Positions 46,305-57,633 of a stretch of DNA of 64,000 nucleotides are shown here, piece after piece (position 1 is the first letter of the stretch; each line of letters opens with the position of its first letter). The stretch lies in assembly GCA_946800325.1 (NCBI GenBank), contig OX326956.1, positions 24,836,356-24,900,355 of the forward strand. Direction: 5' to 3'. The translations under genes and the position numbers were made by a program. The notes below the pieces were generated by a model. That model was not told where the DNA came from. It did not search any database and was given only the letters and a program-made list of their open reading frames with translations. The stretch is from Luzula sylvatica. Its lineage: Eukaryota; Streptophyta; Magnoliopsida; Poales; Juncaceae.

Positions 46305-46925
46305 TCAACTCTCTTCCTCCTCTAGGTATTTCAAACCTATAGCTTTCACATGATAGTCATGCTTAACTTGCGAGAGCGGTTTTCTAAATGGACCTGCAAC
46401 GTTCTTGTCAGTATCAATTTTATAAATGATCACATACTTATTATGTAAAATCTCACTGATCAAGTGAAATTTTCTGAGTATATGTTTAGAGCGATGATGC
46501 GACCTCGGGTCCTTGGCTTGTGCAATTGCGCCAGTATTGTCACAATACACAACCACGTGTTCCGATATACTCGAAGCTATTCCAAGTGCAGTCACAAACT
46601 TCTTGATGCATACCGCTTCGTTTGCAGTTTAGGAAGCCGCAATATACTCTGCTTCGGTTGTAGAATCCGCAATTGTCAGTTGTTTGAAACTCTTCCATAT
46701 CACCGCACCAAAATTTAAACAAAACACATATCCGTTTTGTGATCGAAAGTTATCGACACATGTTTGGAAACTAACGTCGGTATAACTATTTATGACCAAC
46801 TTGTCTTTTATTCCACCATATGGTAGAAATTTATCCTTAGTTCCTCTCAAGTACTTAATAATACTTTTAACTGATGACCAATGCGCATGCTCTGGATTCG
46901 ATTGGTAGAGCGAAACGATTAGAGG
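46305..46925 (-). pseudogene. Decayed copia RNase H C-terminus
   Basis: The frame 46595-46305 reads VYCDNTGAIAQAKDP, HHRSKHILRKFHLI, KIDTDKNVAGPF and ends EEEES. The upstream frame (from about 46925) has YQSNPEHAHW, YTDVSFQTCVDNFRSQNGY and DSTTEAEYIAAS. A stop after EYIAAS (near 46627) separates them. Homologous to the end of element 1 Pol. Non-functional. Confidence 0.88.
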
Positions 46926-47386
46926 CGGATTTCTTATTTTGAGGCTTTGTATGTTTGAACATCCTATATATGATTTCATTTCTACTATTTTCATCTTTTT
47001 TGACGTAGGTATTTTGCACCTTTTATGAACTATGTTACTCCTCACTTCAAAAATCAAGTCTTATCAATATCGTAGATACAAATAATCAAATATTTCACCT
47101 AGCTTATTTGAATATATTTGGATATATTATTTTAATATATAAGAGATACTTCTCAGATATTTTCAACAATCAATTTAAAAGGATATTACATTCAAATAAA
47201 TAACTGAATATTAAAAAAACATTTAGTTTGTAACAGATGTGTTGCATCCTACATTTTCTAAAAGGTCATCGAGTTTCCATAATTGGGTCGTATCATAATA
47301 ACATTCGTAGATGTATCCTTGCAATATAGTGAATGATAGAAAGCGGAGAAAGTAACTGAAAACTATTATTTTCTTTTTAAAGAGTT
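46926..47386. other. Intergenic DNA, no gene seen
   Basis: Sequence between the truncated remnant and the next element's duplication. No recognised feature. Confidence 0.4.
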
Positions 47387-47391
47387 GTTAT

Positions 47392-47742
47392 TGTTGATAA
47401 TACGGGATTCGAATATGGATTCAAATAGAGATTTATAATAAACAAAACTCTCTCTTATAATTCTAATACGATTTTACAAGTTTTCCTCTCTTTTCTAATT
47501 GATATTTTGATATTCTTTTCAATGTGATTAATTCATAAACATCTAAGATCTATTTATAGGCTCCATAAACTTGGAATACAAGAAATTAAACCTTGCCTTA
47601 AACTTATTTCCTAAACTAATTTTCTTATAATAAAAGCTGCCCTATAATTATTTCCTAAATTTCTTTCCTTAAAATAACTTTCCCTAAATTTATATGGGCT
47701 AATTAAACTCGATTTATAATTTCGGGCTTGAGCTTATCAACA
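47392..47742 (-). repeat. 3' LTR of the 4.7-kb copia element
   Basis: 351 bp, TGTTGATAATACGGG to GCTTATCAACA on the plus strand. It includes a TATTTATAGG-type TATA region near 47550. Confidence 0.93.
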
Positions 47743-47754
47743 AATTTCTCTCTT

Positions 47755-50700
47755 AAACACAAGCATGTTCCTCATCCCGATCATCGTTTTGAAGTTCTCG
47801 AACAGCGCTATCGGAAGCGGCTTCGTGAAAATGTCTGCTACCCGGTCCTAGCTCGCCACATGATTCATTCACATATCGCCTTTCTTCACCTGCTCTCGAA
47901 TGAAATGAAAACGCACATCAATGTGCGTACTCCTCTCATGATGGGCCGGATTCTTTGCTAGCTCGATTGCGGACTTATTGTCGACTCGTATCTCAGTCGC
48001 CTCGTGTTGTGTCATCTTCAACTAGTGCAACAAATTCCTTAACCATGTCGCATGACACACACACCCCACGATGCTGTCACGTATTCCACCTCGCACGTCG
48101 ATAGCGTCACTATTGGTTGTTTCTTCGAAAGCCACGTAAATGCAGTATCTCCCTTGTAAAACACATAACCTGCCGTGCTTTTTCGATCGTCAACATCTCC
48201 ACACCAATCACTATCTGAGTAGCCCACTAGCTTGTATTCATCCGTCCTCGAGTAGTATAACCCGAGTGATTCACTACCTCGAATGTACCGAAGAATCCTT
48301 TTTATCGCTTTCCAGTGTGAATGCCTCGGTTCCTCCATGAATCGACTTACTACCCCGACACTATACGCAATGTCGGGCCTAGTACAAGTAAGGTACCGCA
48401 AACTCCCAACCAAATTTCGAAATTTGCTCGGGTCAACTCTGTCTCCTCCCTCAAATTTAGAGAGCTTCGCACCGAGCTCCATCGGGGTCGTCACTGAGTT
48501 GTTGTCCTCCATCTTGTACATCTTCAGGATATCCTTCGCGTACGCCTACTACGAAACAAAAATTCCTAACTCACCTTGTTTAACCTCGAGGCCAAGGAAG
48601 TATTTCATCAGACCCAAATCTGTCATCTCGAATTCTCACGTCATCGCTTCTTTGAATTCCTTCACCATCTTCTCATTACTCCCCATGAAAATTAGATCAT
48701 CAACATAGAGAGCAACAAACAACACGTTGTTTTCCTTCTTCCTCACGTACAATGCATGCTCGTATGGGCATTGTACAAAACCGGTCTTCTTGAAGTATGT
48801 GTCGATTCGGGTATTCCATGCTCGAGGTGCCTGTTTGAGCCCGTACAACTCATTTTTCAACTTCAACACCTTTCCTTTTTATACAGCTTTCACGTAGCCA
48901 GGTGGTTGCTCGACATAGACTTCTTCTTCAAGCACACCATTCAGAAATGCTAATTTCACATCCATCTGATAGATCGGCCACTTGAATTGCGCTGCTTGAG
49001 ATATGAGAAGTCGGATCGTCTCCATTCTCGCAACAGGAGCTAAAACCTCATCGTGATCAATACCGGCTTGTTGCCGATACCCCTTCGCCACCAATCGAGC
49101 CTTGTACCTTTCAATCTCGCCTTGAGCATTCATCTTCTTCTTGTTGTACACCCACTTGACTCCTATGGGCCTGCATCGTTTTGGTAATTCGACCAAGTCC
49201 CACGTCTTTTTTTCTCGATAGCCCCAATCTCTTCATCCATCGCGGCTTGCCATTTCTTGTTTCTCACAGCTTCTTCAAAGGAAATATTCTCCGCATCTGC
49301 CAAAAGACAAATAAGATGTACCTCACTGGTTGCATCGTATAGCTCTTGTAGGCTCCTTGTGCGTGTCTGTCTCGGCTCGCCTTCTTCATCAGGTATTGCG
49401 GGGCTAGTCGGTACAACAGCTGAGGATTCTTCTTTCTCGGACTCGTTTGACTCGGTGTCCTCATCCTCCATCTCACACTTCTTACTCCAGTCCCATGCGC
49501 TCTTCTCATGCACATGGATATCTCGACTCACCACAACCTTTCTTTCAATCGGGTCGTACAACTTGTGTGCCTTCGTTTTCTCGTCATATCCAATAAACAT
49601 GAACTTCTTGCTTTTATCATCGAGCTTCGTCCTCCTTTGATCCGGTACATGTGCATAGGCCACACTTCCGAACACCTTGAAATGCGACACCGTCGACTTC
49701 TGACTGCTCAAAGCTTCTTGAGGTGTTTTCTCGTCCAATTTCGCATGAGGACATCAATTTTGTACATACACCGCACACTGTACCACCTCGACCCAAAATT
49801 CTTTTGGCACTCCTTTTCTCTTCAACATCGACCGAACCATGTCGAGAATGGTCTGGTTCTTCCTCTCGGCCACACCATTTTGCTGAGGCGAGTACGGCGC
49901 AGTCAAGAATCTCTTAATTTCTTGCTCCTCACAAAAACTCGTAAACGCAGTTGACGTGTACTCACCGCCTCTATCGGACCGCAAAAGCTTTGATATATCG
50001 CCCGATCATCTTCTCGACAAGCACCTTGAACCTTTTGAACACTTTGAATTCCTCGGATTTTTCCTTCAAATAATAAACCCAGGTCCTGCTAGTGTAATCA
50101 TCAACAAATGTAATAAAATAGCTTTTCTCACTAAATGATTTCGGTGTGATCGGACCACAAATGTCGGTGTGCACCAGCTCGAGAGGGCTTGCTGCTTCAT
50201 ATTTCGCCTTCTTCTGAAATGGGACTCTTGCATGTTTACCGAGTACGCAACCTTCGCAAAATCTGCTCGTTTAGTCCATATCTGGCAGACCGTGTACCAT
50301 GTCCTTTTTCGCCAACTCTCGCAAGCCTCCATAGTGCAAATATCCAAACCGCAAATGCCAGAGCCAAGCTTTGTCCTCCATGTCGATTCGTAAGCACATT
50401 CTCTGCACACTTCTCAGGTTGAGTTTGAACGTTCGTTTCTTCGCCATCTCAACACGCGCAACTAATTGACCTCCCTTGTCCTTCAGCTGCATCGTTAAAA
50501 CTTTCATGAAGACCAAGTATCCTCTCTCCAATAATTGCCCCATGCTGATTATGTTGCTCTTCATCTCAGGCACGTAATAGACATTTTCGATATTTCCTTC
50601 TTTACCATCCTTCTGATAGAATCAAATTTTACCTTTGTCCTTCACTTGGACCTTTGACGCGTGTCCAAATGACACGTGCCCATCGTTATCTCCTTCATCG

Positions 50701-51708
50701 CTAAGAAAAGGTGTTTGTGCCCGCACATGTGGTTGCTTGCGCCGGTGTCGAGGTACCAGATCGTATCGGTCTCCGATGTGGTGTCTTTGTGTGCCATCAT
50801 GAGAACACTCCTTCACGTAGTGTCCAGTTTTGCCACATTTGTAACACTCGACACTTGCTCGACTCGACCAACTTCCTCGTCCACGACCTCGTCCTCGGCC
50901 GCGCCAATTTTGCTGATTCGGTTGCTTCTTTTCTTTGGAATTATAGTTTCCGCCTCTGCCTCGACCACCAAATCTACCTCCTCGGCCGCGTCCGCTTCCT
51001 CGATTGTTCTCAGCGTACATCGCCTTGTCCTCATCTATGGTCGCCTTGACTTGCAGAGCCTCCTGGTGTGACTCTTTCTCCTTCTTTTTCTTTCGCTGCA
51101 CATGTGCCTCGAGTGAACCTGCCAGTTCATCAACTGTCATTTGATCTAAATCTTCCGACTCTTCAATAGTGCACACCACGCTTTCGAACTTTTCGGTTAA
51201 AGACAGTAGAATCTTCTCAACAACTCTTGCGTTGGTTAGAGCTTCTCCGTGGCCCTTTAACTGATTCGCCACTGCTTGTACACGCGAGATGTAATCGGAC
51301 ACTCCCTCTGATTCCTTCATCTTCATGAACTCCAATTCGCCTCGCAATTCGCAAAGTCTGGAGCCTCACTTGCTTCACTCGGTCGGCACCCTTGAACACT
51401 CTCTCCAAAGTGTCCCATGCTTCCTTCGAAGTTTTTGCGCCGGCAATCTTCTGAAAACCTGACTCGTCTACACCTTGGTACAACGGGTACATGGCGGTCT
51501 TGTCCTTCACTCGTTCATCTTTCATTGCTTTCAAATGGTTTACCGTATGCTCCGTTTCGGCAACCGGATCTACGTAGCCAACTTTGACTATCTCCCAAAC
51601 ATCTTGCGCACCGAGTAACCCCCGCATCTAGATACTCCATATTTCGTAATTCGTCTTCGTCAATCGTGGTAGCGGTATATGGCCAAAAGCACTCCCAGAA
51701 CTAGCCAT
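47755..51708 (-). pseudogene. Broken Gag-Pol of the 4.7-kb copia element
   Basis: Reading from an ATG at 51708 (MASSGSAFGHIPLPRL). Gag includes a glycine/arginine-rich stretch and CCHC knuckle CYKCGKTGHYVKEC (about 50820). Integrase shows HLRFGYLHYGGL, HTDICGP, TFVDDYTSRTWVY, RSDRGGEYTS and NGVAERKNQTILD. RT has [20 protein letters not shown] and the YVDDLIF box (about 48700). RNase H has YSDSDWCGD and KQPIVTLSTCEVEYV (about 48080). Early stop codons (TAG after ETMEIWSI-like sequence near 51630) and at least five further breaks mean no functional product. The family resembles common TNT1-94-type annotations. Confidence 0.93.
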
Positions 51709-51709
51709 T

Positions 51710-51722
51710 GCTCTGATGCCAA
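51710..51722 (-). other. Primer-binding site of the 4.7-kb element
   Basis: TTGGCATCAGAGC on the minus strand, a one-base variant of the usual initiator-Met PBS, directly next to the 5' LTR. Confidence 0.88.
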
Positions 51723-51724
51723 TT

Positions 51725-52075
51725 TTTTGGTAATACGGGATTCGAATATAGATTCAAATAGGGATTTCTAATAAACAAAACTCTCTCTTATAATTCTAAT
51801 AGTCTTTTACAAGTCGTTCTCTCTTTTCTAATTGATATTTTGATATTCTTTTCAATGTGATCAATTCCTAAACATCTAAGGTCTATTTATAGGCTCCATA
51901 AACTTGGAATACAAGGAATTAAACCTTGCCTTAAACTTATTTTCTAAACTAATTTTATTATAATAAAAGCTGCCCTATAATTATTTCCTAAATTTCTTTA
52001 CTTAAAATAACTTTCCCTAAGCTTATATGAGCTAATTAAACTTGATTTATTATTTGGGGCTTGGGCTTATCAACA
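51725..52075 (-). repeat. 5' LTR of the 4.7-kb copia element
   Basis: 351 bp. The plus-strand left end has decayed to TTTTGGTAATACGGG, whereas the other LTR retains TGTTGATAATACGGG. Confidence 0.93.
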
Positions 52076-52080
52076 GTTAT

Positions 52081-52489
52081 GATAATTTACATCATAAAAA
52101 ATAGAGGCAACAATATTTGTTAGAATTTTATGTAATTTTTGGGTACTAAATATTATTTTAATTATGGATTAATTTGCAATTTTTAATAGGTACTTTTATT
52201 TATTTTTCAATAATTAACTACATATCGTAACGTGTCCAAACAAAAATCAAAACCTGACCGTAAATGTATTTTATTTATACATTGAATTAATAAACTATAT
52301 ATTTAACAAGAAATACAATAATATAGAAATAAAAAATTTAAATATGAAGTATAAATATTATAAAGGTGTCTTATTACTGAAACACAAAATCCCCTATATT
52401 TAATACTTTGTTTTTTTGAGAATAATAGAGAAGGCTCTAAGTCCTTGGACTATTTTATTTATTTAGATGAAAATGATACAACCTCTAAA
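52081..52489. other. AT-rich DNA, possible SINE tail
   Basis: No gene seen. A T7 run followed by GAGAATAATAGAGAAGG at about 52412 resembles the plus-strand start of the minus-oriented SINEs at 29866 and 41032, but no duplication was found. Confidence 0.35.
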
Positions 52490-54149
52490 TCACGCTTCGA
52501 TATCGAGATTATGATGCAAAGTAGGATAGTCAATTACCAATGTGAAATTGATCACACTCGACGGCTTGATCGCTTATCCTCCTTTTGCCTTGTCAAGCTG
52601 GTGACAAAATGCGCGTCCCACGCCCACGCGTCTCCCACGACTTCGTTGACGGTTTTCGCTTCTCCGATTTGATCACAACGAAGAGCCACAAACATCGCTC
52701 CTCTACTCGTATCCAACATGAGTTGTAGCACCCCGGTCGCGGGTGCAACAGCCTAGACGGTGCACCAGCGAACTTAAACGGAAACAACTCTTTTCTCCTC
52801 TTTTCCCTTTCTCTCTTTCTTCGCACTCTTTCAACTCTTCGATAGAATGATTAGATAGAATTGCTTAGTTCAGGAGAGAGAAAATTATCCTATTTATATG
52901 TAATAGGATAAGGACATTCAAAAGACGCATATTGGACACACCAATTCGTGTGTAATAAAATCTGCCATAAAACATCTTTTATACATGGTCCGTCATGACC
53001 CATCGTATGGTCCGTCATGACGCACCAATGCCAATTAGTCTCTGGACAAATTACGCACCCTACCGTCATGACACACCATTAGGGCTGTGAGTTTTGTTCG
53101 AAGTTCGATGTTCGTTCGAGTTTGATTCGAGTTCGTTCGCTAATTGTTCGTTCGATAGCCGTTCGAATTTTTATCGAACCGAACCGAACATGTTCGATAA
53201 CTAACGAACCGAACTCGAACTTGATTGTGTTCGTTCGGTTCGTTCGAACGTTCGATTATTATATTCATTAATTGATATAAATTAAATATATATTCAAATG
53301 TTTAAAGCCCATATAATTAAAGTCAGAGCACATATATTTTTTTTAATATATTTTAAGATTTTTAATTTAATATTTTATTCATAAAATATAAAAGACGAAC
53401 TAAACATGAATTTTTATAAGTTTTCGAACGAACGAACAATTATCGAACGAACCGAACTGTTCGGAATATTAACGAACCGAACCGAACAAAGTTCGATAAG
53501 TTTCGAACCGAACCGAACAATGTTCGATAAGTTTCGAACCGAACTCGAACATTGTTTGGTTCGTTCGAGTTCGGTTCGTTAACAGCCCTACACACCATAT
53601 GGTGCGTCATGACGCATGATTGTAAAATCACGGATTTGGCTAAGTCCACAACTATTGCAGACTATACACAGTTGGTGCGTCATGACGTACCATATGGTCC
53701 GTCATGACGCACTGTGTAATTTTGCCCAATTGGGCACAATCATATTGCGCATTCATCCGTCTTCTCGAACGCGTACGTTCGTGTGTCCTTGTACGTACAC
53801 TTTTACCGTTGATCCAAAACTGTATTTCCTTCAGTCTCCCACTCAGTTTCAGATCTAACCAAAAGGTACTCATGCATGTCATATATGCACAATAATAGAG
53901 AATATAGCCCGCGTGTCAAATATGTTAAGCTATACACATCACATGTGGCAAAACTTGCAGTCAAGCCCGACATTGTACGACTCGTTGTGTGACCATGTAG
54001 GTTCGTTTAACGATGGAAGTAGGCTGTTTTCAAAGCACTACAAGCACATGAACGGGATCTAGTCACTCAATCATGGCTACCCATGTTAAAATGAAATATG
54101 ATTGTGCCTATCTCGAATAGCGGTTATTAGTTCCCTTGTTCACGGTATC
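52490..54149 (-). mobile_element. Copia remnant (element 1-like LTR and 3' UTR) with nested hAT MITE
   Basis: LTR-like sequence from about 52490, truncated at its outer end, runs to TATTTCCTTCA at 53833. The polypurine tract and element 1-type 3' UTR follow to 54149, where another LTR cuts in. U3 holds CGTCATGACG palindromes near 52990, 53019, 53600, 53672 and 53697. A TATA with CCTATT...AATAGG arms is at about 52890-52910. A 511-bp MITE is inserted at 53080. Confidence 0.8.
53080..53590. mobile_element. hAT-type MITE (511 bp)
   Basis: Ends TAGGGCTGTGAG and TTAACAGCCCTA are inverted and flanked by the 8-bp duplication CACACCAT (53072-53079, 53591-53598). The interior is full of GTTCG and CGAAC motifs, inverted between halves. 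Non-coding. The ends and duplication fit hAT. Confidence 0.92.
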
Positions 54150-54415
54150 TGAAGGAAATCAAGTTATAGATCAACTAGTAGATTGTACACATGAGGATAT
54201 ATGAACGTACGCAATCGTCGAAACGATTGGATGCATAATAAGATTATGCAAATCTGACAGAAATAACACAGTCTGTCATGACGAACTGGTTGGTCCGTCG
54301 TGACGGATCATAATGATTTCTGACAGGATAAACAATGAATGCATAGTCTGTCATGACGGACTGGTATGTCCGTCATGACGGACCATGATACATTCCCGTG
54401 TACCAATATGTGAGT
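54150..54415 (+). mobile_element. LTR fragment related to element 2
   Basis: Starts TGAAGGAAATCAAG and matches the first about 260 bp of the element 2 LTR, including GATTGGATGCATAATAAG and four CGTCATGACG-type palindromes (about 54275-54385). It is cut by the CACTA element at 54416; the rest lies outside the window. Confidence 0.85.
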
Positions 54416-54429
54416 CACTACAACATATC

Positions 54430-54745
54430 TGCCTTATTGGGACAGGGAAAAACCGTCCCAATAAGACCCCAAACCGTCCCAATAAGCATTTTAGGACAGT
54501 GGGCCGTCCCAAAGAAACCGTACCAAACAGGGGCGTACCAATCTGGGATGGGCCGTCATAAATGGACTTTTGGGACGGTTTAAATTTTGGACGGCCGGTC
54601 CCTAAATCTGGTTGATAAGACACCATGCAGGGAAAGTACACTGGCGAGCTGTTTTGGGACGGCCAGTCGCTGTTTTGGGACGGCCTGTCCTAAATAGACT
54701 TCTGGGACGGTGAGATTAGATGGGACGGCCTGTCCCAAATTAATT
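54430..54745. repeat. CACTA subterminal repeats
   Basis: Roughly a dozen copies of GGGACGG or CCGTCCC in both orientations, some as GGGACGGCC-N-GTCCC near-palindromes. Such repeats are the binding sites of the accessory TnpA protein in En/Spm elements; that role is inferred here. Confidence 0.8.
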
Positions 54746-54915
54746 TGCTGTTTATATATAATAATATTATTATAATTATTATTTATATATAATAATATTA
54801 TTTATTATATATTTTATTATTATTATTATTATTATTATTTATAATTATATATAATAATATTATTATTATTATTATTATTTATTATATATTTTATTATTAT
54901 TATTTATAATTATAT

Positions 54916-54956
<41 letters not shown>

Positions 54957-55423
54957 TATTATATATTTTATTATTATTATTTACTATATATTTTATTATT
55001 ATTATTTATAATAATATATAATAATATTATTATTATTATTATTTATAATTATATATAATATTATTTATTTTATATAATAATATTATTATTATAATTATTA
55101 TAAATATAATTATATAATTTTATATATAATTATATAATTTCTATATAATTACACGTTCAAATGATAACACAAATTCAAAGACACGCATAAATTCAAACAC
55201 AAACAAACACACGCATAAATTCAAACACGCATACAAACAAACACACGCACAAATTCAAAGACAATACAACCAAATCTGACGACATATACAATAACACAAA
55301 TTCAACACACAAACACCCAAACAACAAAATCCGACAACATAAACATTCGTGCCAAATACAACACCCAAACACTCAAATACAACACGCAAATAAGCAAACA
55401 CGAAATCACGCAAATCCTAGATC
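54746..55423. other. CACTA non-coding region with (TTA)n-type microsatellite
   Basis: 54746-55145 is almost pure A/T with TTATTATTA and TATATAATAATA runs. 55150-55420 is AC-rich with repeated CACGCATAAATTCAAACAC motifs. No gene. Confidence 0.85.
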
Positions 55424-57450
55424 TAGGAATTCATATTATCATCATCACCTTGCTGGAAGAACGGGTTCCCTAACATGTCCTAAAAATATAATAGCGTGTT
55501 CATAAATTATATATATAAACAATAATAATTTATAATTAATATACTTACAGTCCAATTATTCGGCTGGGATGACGGGATAGGACGGTACGTCCTCTGTTGT
55601 GATGAGGACGTCGGTTGTTGCCTCGACGGAGTGTGCTGCATCTGCATCCGGTCCATCGGCGAAAGAGCCGGTGACCTCATCAGATTCCGCATGTCCGTGG
55701 CGACGGAGTAGTTCGTCCGTTGTGATCCGTCGATTCGCCCCGATCCGTCGATTCGTCCCGATCCATCGAACCGTCCGAGATTGTTGCGTGATCTTGCCGG
55801 AGATGTGCCCGATCCTTGCCCCTAAAAAGAACCCAAGATATATTAAAAATCGAACTAATTAAATAAGAAAATATTTCAAATGAAAACTTACTTACCTGAT
55901 CACGTCCCTGTTGGTAAACCATCTGAGACAAGTGAGTAATTGAACCTCGCATCATTTCCATGTCCGCTCTATGTGCCATGGCTTGCTGCTCAAGCCTCCT
56001 GGTCCGCTCTTTTTCTTCGAGAAGTTGATTCTGAATCTCAGTGATTGCCGCGGGAGACGGGACGTATGATGAGCTACCTCCTCCTCCACTCCAATCCGAC
56101 GATATGGTCGAGTTATAAAGACTCGGATCAACGATGGAATTGATGCCGTAGATATGTCCGTGAGCTCTCCCTCCTGACACGGCCATCCAATCGTGCGCGT
56201 TGTGTCCGGCAGTCGGGAACCAATCTGGACCGTGCTTCTGCGTCATTCGTGCTTCATATGCATTCTGAAAAATACAAATTATTAAATAATTTTCCAATAT
56301 GAATTTAAATTAATAAATAAGTATATGTAAATTTTTGTACCATGACGCGCACACTTTTCTCGTCGACGAATTGCATATCTCCTTCAGGAGTTCGTTGTTT
56401 ACGCACCTTGCCCTTCCTCATTACGTCAAGGTACCCGACAGGACGTCCCGGATTTTGTTCCTCCTAATAAACATGTCATACGATACAACAAATAGCAAAA
56501 AAATATTATTTGAAATATTGCACAAAAAATCATACCATTTTTTTCTTATGTGCCGCGAGAGAAATCGATCCGCTAGTGCTATGACCGCGTTCAGAACTAT
56601 TGTTACGATTTCTTCTATTTCGAGTGGACGACTCGTTCCATCGTCGATCGGAGATCCAAGTCTGGACCATGTTAATCCAAGCAGTCGCCGTGCACCACAC
56701 TGGTTTGGTCTGCATGACAGCCGCTTCTGATTCTATCCAACTCGCCTTGTCAGGTCCGGCGACTGAATCCGCAAAATCCCTTGCATCATTCGTTATGTGC
56801 CTAAAAAGCCTAGCAGCCCAAGAATTCATTTGTGTTTCACATGCAACGGGATCCTCGCCGTCCGCCCAATGATAACGTTTCTGCATTAAAAAATAATTAA
56901 CACAACTTACAATAATTATAATGAATTTAGTACCATCATCTCGCCAAGAACAATACGCCTGTTCGCCTCGGGCCATAACGGCCAACGAATCCATCCCCCA
57001 TCATTATGGCTTTTCAAAAAGAACGTCAAATCTCGCGGTGGTCTGGTACAATAGTTACCTGAATAATATTATATACATTGTTATGGCCTATACTGGCATT
57101 AGTATTACAAATAGAACATAAAATACTAAATATTTACCTCGAATCGGAACCATAAAAGTATTCCCAGTCCGTACAAGAGGAAGTGTCTCCTCAGAAATCC
57201 TGGTAGCGTGGTGCCGTGAACGATTGGGACGTACTGGCAATGCTCGAGCCTCGGCATCATCCTGCTCAGCTGCCGTGTCCTCGCCATCAGCCACGTCATC
57301 GTCCATTTCATCGGGCGGGTCCACCGGGGCATCATCCACGATCGGCTCTTGCATCGGCTGTTGCATTGACTCATCGATCGGCTCGTCAGTGGACTCCTCT
57401 GAGCGGATGGCGTGATGCCCACGTCCACGTCCTGTTCGAGTACGAACCAT
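55424..57450 (-). CDS. CACTA second gene, plant transposase (En/Spm-type) protein, multi-exon
   Basis: Spliced gene predicted from ATG 57450 (MVRTRTGRGRGHH) to a TAG at 55424-55426. Exons can be followed: an acidic, low-complexity N-terminus to VPIRG, then RPPRDLTFFLKS, then KRYHWADGEDPVACETQMNSW (about 56880-56540), EEQNPGRPVGYLDVMRKGK (about 56460), NAYEARMTQKHGPDW (about 56270), a coiled-coil-like ITEIQNQLLEEKERTRRLEQQ, and a last short exon DMLGNPFFQQGDDD. Introns begin GT and end AG where checked. The middle resembles the plant Ptta/En/Spm transposase domain. By analogy it binds subterminal repeats. No stop was seen inside the exons I followed. Confidence 0.7.
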
Positions 57451-57633
57451 GATCTAAAGATACAACAAACATAATCATGACAAAATCAATAAGTACGTAA
57501 TAAAATTTTAATCGGTGCTCGAATAGTAATCAGACAATAATCAAAATAAACAAAACCATAACAGTACATTCAACAAGAAAACCTAAATAAAGAAAAAACC
57601 TAATCCAACAAGAAATCCTAAATTAAAAAAAAC

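Larger units (their letters stand above)
44215..46925 (-). mobile_element. Truncated copia remnant related to element 1
   Basis: A 3' LTR (about 44215-45159, ending TATTTCCTTCA), polypurine tract, 3' UTR (45160-46304) and the C-terminal RNase H end (46305-46925) keep element 1's order. Homology stops abruptly near 46925, so the 5' part is lost. The LTR carries CCGTT-AACGG palindromes at 44899, 44929/44951 and 45002/45024. Confidence 0.85.
47392..52075 (-). mobile_element. Complete but mutated Ty1/copia element of a second type (4684 bp)
   Basis: Two 351-bp LTRs (47392-47742, 51725-52075) with inverted TGTTGATAA ends are flanked by GTTAT (47387-47391, 52076-52080). A PBS TTGGCATCAGAGC follows the 5' LTR on the minus strand, and AAGAGAGAAATT precedes the 3' LTR. 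By eye about 20-25 of 351 LTR positions differ, so it is clearly older than elements 1 and 2. The polyprotein has several stops and frameshifts. Confidence 0.95.

Noticed and set aside
49257..49954. Plus-strand frames of 127-148 codons opposite the 4.7-kb copia pol
   Set aside because: Antisense shadows of the Pol reading frame; no independent motif or start context.
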